Part shown: in pieces, positions 5,565 through 7,401 of the stretch | Layout: each line of letters begins with the position of its first letter | How positions within the stretch are numbered: position 1 is the first letter of the stretch | DNA from: Verrucomicrobiales bacterium | GTDB taxonomy: Bacteria > Verrucomicrobiota > Verrucomicrobiia > Verrucomicrobiales > SLCJ01 | Direction of reading: 5' to 3' | Length of the DNA: 7,401 nt | Assembly (NCBI GenBank): GCA_007125835.1 | Contig: SLCJ01000404.1 | Location: 1-7,401, forward strand | Notes under the pieces: generated by a model | What the model saw: only the letters and a program-made list of their open reading frames with translations | Told to the model about the DNA's origin: nothing | The model's database searches: none | Made by a program: the position numbers and the translations under genes

Positions 5565-6659
5565 TCACCGCCCTGCGGCGCGTCCGCCGCGCAGCCTGCC
5601 GATTCCCTCCAGCGGAAGATTGGGGTCCACATCCTCCTCCAGCGACGACACCCTGCCGCTCGCCAGCCGCCAATGCGCCACATGGCCGATCATCGCCGCG
5701 TTGTCGGTCGCCAGGCGGGGTTCGACCAGATGCAGCCGTGCGCCGAACCTACCCTCAATCTCCGCCCGCAGAGTCTCGCGTAACCTGCCATTGCATGCCA
5801 CCCCGCCACTGACCGCCACATCCCGCAAACCGCGCCGCCGTGCGGCCTCCAGGGTCTTTGCCGAGAGCACCTCGACCACCGCCTCTTGGAACGACGCACA
5901 CACATCGGGCAGCCACTGCTCCCGGGCAGCCGGATCCAAACGTTGGATCAACACGCGCACTGATGTTTTCAACCCGCTGAAGCTGAAATTTCCATCGCCG
6001 CTCTCAAGCATCGCGCGAGGGAAAGCGAACGCGGTGGGATCGCCTCCCTTGGCACACTTCTCAATTTCCGGCCCGCCGGGGTAGGGCAAACCCAACATTT
6101 TCCCCGTCTTGTCGAATGCCTCGCCCGCCGCATCATCCAGCGAGCGACCTACTAGCTCATAGTCGCCGACGCCGCGAGCCTCGACCAGAAGCGTGTGCCC
6201 GCCACTAACCACCAGCCCGAGAAACGGAAAAGGAACATCGCGCCCGACAAAAGGAGAAAGCAGGTGCCCCTCCATGTGGTTCACCGCGACAAAGGGAACC
6301 GCCGCGCCCAGAGCCATCGCCTTTGCCATGGTGTTGCCCACCAACAGAGAACTGGCCAACCCAGGACCCGCCGTCGCCGCCACGGCGGCCAAATCCCCCA
6401 CCCCACACCCGGGCTGCGCCAGCACCCGCTCAACCAAACCCGGCAACAGCACCGTGTGATTCCGCGACGCAAGCTCCGGAACCACCCCACCGTAAGGCTG
6501 GTGCGATTCGGTCTGACTGGCGGTCTCCAAAGCCAGGATGCCGCCCCGATCATCCACCGCCGCCACCGAGGTGTCATCGCACGAAGTTTCGATCGCCAAC
6601 ACCACGCGGCGCCCTCCTCCAGCCGGGACTTCTCCCTGATTGTGTGCAAATTCGGACAT
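5565..6659 (-). CDS. tsaD: tRNA N6-adenosine threonylcarbamoyltransferase TsaD
   Basis: Cytoplasmic enzyme of the universal Kae1/TsaD (YgjD) family that transfers the threonylcarbamoyl group from TC-AMP to A37 of ANN-decoding tRNAs, acting with TsaB and TsaE. Seen: 'VLAIETSCDDTS' (20-31), 'GGVVPELASRNH' (57-68), 'TAGPGLASSLLVG' (96-108), the metal-binding 'NHMEGH' (127-132), 'VVSGGHT', 'DDAAGEAFDKTGKMLGLPYPGGP', 'FSFSGLKTS', 'SGGVACN' and 'DNAAMIG'. All hallmark motifs are present and the length (364 residues) is slightly above the usual about 340, owing to an N-terminal extension of about 16 residues and a basic tail. Two ATGs are close together; I prefer 6659 because GGTGA lies 6 bases upstream, whereas for ATG 6665 the same GGTGA would touch the start codon. 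Neither tsaB nor tsaE is adjacent. It ends convergent with the secreted protein gene. Confidence 0.95.
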   Translation of the reverse strand: MSEFAHNQGEVPAGGGRRVVLAIETSCDDTSVAAVDDRGGILALETASQTESHQPYGGVVPELASRNHTVLLPGLVERVLAQPGCGVGDLAAVAATAGPGLASSLLVGNTMAKAMALGAAVPFVAVNHMEGHLLSPFVGRDVPFPFLGLVVSGGHTLLVEARGVGDYELVGRSLDDAAGEAFDKTGKMLGLPYPGGPEIEKCAKGGDPTAFAFPRAMLESGDGNFSFSGLKTSVRVLIQRLDPAAREQWLPDVCASFQEAVVEVLSAKTLEAARRRGLRDVAVSGGVACNGRLRETLRAEIEGRFGARLHLVEPRLATDNAAMIGHVAHWRLASGRVSSLEEDVDPNLPLEGIGRLRGGRAAGR

Positions 6660-6665
6660 TGCCAT

Positions 6666-6950
6666 TCACCCGGGCGGCAACTCCCGCCCTGGCCGCCCCA
6701 CTTTCCACGATACCCGCCCCGCCATCAAGCCCCGAACTTGCAATGAGAAACCCTGCCTTCTTCCCTGATACGTAGCGACGGCAGGTTCTATACCGGCGGT
6801 CAGCCGATCGCCATCGCTATCGAAATCGATCCCAAGTGCCGAAAGACCCACCTGCACCGAAGCTTCGCCCATCACCCGTCCCCGTTCAGAGTCCGGCAGT
6901 CGCAGACAGCCGCTACAGAAATCCGCTAAAATCGCAACCTGCTGTGAAAA
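6666..6950. other. Stretch without a convincing gene between tsaD and the secreted protein
   Basis: About 285 bases. On the minus strand a frame is open from just after the TGA at 6951-6953 to the tsaD start, with possible starts GTG 6875 and ATG 6872 giving about 68 residues; it resembles nothing I recognise and has no Shine-Dalgarno sequence. Its middle encodes 'DFDSDGD', an alternating Asp pattern, which at DNA level is CGAT repeated four times at 6-base steps (6807-6828). I see no clear promoter for tsaD and no T-tailed hairpin here, although the downstream tsaD and the end of the upstream gene call for at least one of each. It may be 3' untranslated region, or the remnant of a coding sequence. 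Confidence 0.4.
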
Positions 6951-7401
6951 TCAAGGTTGGGATTGATCGATTCTCAGGCGGAAGAATCGGCGCTGCGGAA
7001 GTGGGTTAGATTCGACTTCGATGGCGAGCATACCGCTGGTATCCGGGATGCTCGGCGAGGTGTTGGAGTCGAAGATGATTTCGGCATTGGACCAGTCGCC
7101 GGGACTGTCTGTGGCCTCGACGATCCATTGGATGTCGCGCAGTGCGGGGTTGTAGGGGAATTCGAAGGAGATGCCGGAGGGTGTTGATAGCAGTGCTGGC
7201 AGGAAAGGGCGGGGATTGCCCTCGGCCGGTGTGCCGAGGGCGTAGCGAAGAAGGTTTGGAACGCCGGAGCCGCTTGGGTCGGCGGCCGGCACGACGAGTG
7301 CGGGATCGGTGCCGGGAGGAAAACTCGCAGCGGCCCAGTCCGCATAGGTGACCGGCGCGCCGTCGAAGCGGACTTCAAGGATGCGACCGACAAGCAAGTC
7401 A
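6951..7401 (-). CDS. Large secreted protein, C-terminal fragment (cut by window end)
   Basis: About 149 C-terminal codons, ending at TGA 6951-6953; the frame stays open to the window edge, so the TTG at 7397 is not a believable start. The order 'YADWAAASFP', 'DPSGSGVPNLLRYALG' (7280-7233), 'FEFPYNPALRDIQWIVEATDS', and a closing 'RRFFRLRI' is the layout of the C-terminal module on many large exported proteins of Verrucomicrobiota: a short linker, a DPDGDGxxNLLEYALG calcium-loop motif, then a beta-rich segment with 'V..S.D...W' and a 'FFRLRV' end. Here two of the Asp residues of the calcium-type loop are Ser (DPSGSG). The upstream part, which would tell the function (often adhesins, hydrolases or autotransporter-like proteins), lies outside the window. 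Same strand as tsaD, with a 285-base gap, so probably a separate transcript. Confidence 0.72.
   Translation of the reverse strand, partial: DLLVGRILEVRFDGAPVTYADWAAASFPPGTDPALVVPAADPSGSGVPNLLRYALGTPAEGNPRPFLPALLSTPSGISFEFPYNPALRDIQWIVEATDSPGDWSNAEIIFDSNTSPSIPDTSGMLAIEVESNPLPQRRFFRLRIDQSQP

Noticed and set aside
5575..5590. GCGGCG-CGTC-CGCCGC hairpin near the convergent ends of tsaD and the secreted-protein gene
   Set aside because: The stem is perfect, but it lies inside the last tsaD codons ('GGRAAGR' region), has no T-run on either strand, and such GC-only palindromes are expected by chance here; a terminator call would be weak.
6666..6875. 69-codon minus-strand frame directly before tsaD as a separate gene
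   Set aside because: It has no Shine-Dalgarno sequence, no recognisable domain and a composition like random G+C-rich DNA; kept only as part of the described gap.
1..7401. CRISPR arrays, tRNA or rRNA genes, insertion sequences and long direct repeats
   Set aside because: Scanning by eye found no regularly spaced repeats, cloverleaf-like segments, transposase motifs or long terminal repeats.

Overview
The window (about 60% G+C by eye) is densely coded on both strands and looks like chromosome from a Gram-negative bacterium, most likely a member of the Verrucomicrobiota. The reasons are an HldD-type heptose epimerase (lipopolysaccharide pathway), a secreted protein ending in the 'DP.G.GVPNLL.YALG ... 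FFRLRI' tail common in exported proteins of that phylum, and a signal-peptide protein of a type I associate with the same group. The phylum assignment is inference; there is no rRNA or other marker in the window.

Layout. (1) Positions 1-327, plus strand: the 3' end of uvrA. (2) Positions 4678 down to 300, minus strand: a compact four-gene operon in the order EboF-like alkaline-phosphatase-superfamily protein, hldD, PlsC-like acyltransferase, membrane GT2 glycosyltransferase. The last three genes are joined by two successive 4-base ATGA stop/start overlaps, and the glycosyltransferase runs 28 bases into the end of the convergent uvrA. (3) Positions 4679-4785: a divergent promoter region with one sigma70-like promoter on each strand, each placed so close to its ATG that both mRNAs would be leaderless. 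(4) Positions 4786-5547, plus strand: a secreted protein of unknown function with a caspase/CHAT-like His-Cys pattern. (5) Positions 6659-5565, minus strand: tsaD. (6) Positions 6666-6950: a stretch with no convincing gene. (7) Positions 7401-6951, minus strand: the C-terminal part of a secreted protein that continues beyond the window.

How the genes may work together. uvrA (DNA repair) and tsaD (tRNA t6A modification) are housekeeping genes flanking an accessory block. In the minus-strand operon, a membrane GT2 enzyme of the CrtQ/CruC/HpnB type next to a PlsC-type acyltransferase recalls the pairs that glycosylate and then acylate carotenoids (CrtQ/CrtO in Staphylococcus aureus, CruC/CruD in green sulfur bacteria). 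The linked HldD could supply an ADP-heptose donor, and the EboF-like protein belongs to a family tied to export of small molecules to the periplasm. The combination suggests synthesis of an acylated glycolipid or carotenoid glycoside ester in the cell envelope; this is a hypothesis. The EboF-like protein has replaced most of the metal ligands expected of a nucleotide pyrophosphatase/phosphodiesterase, which is the most unusual molecular feature in the window.
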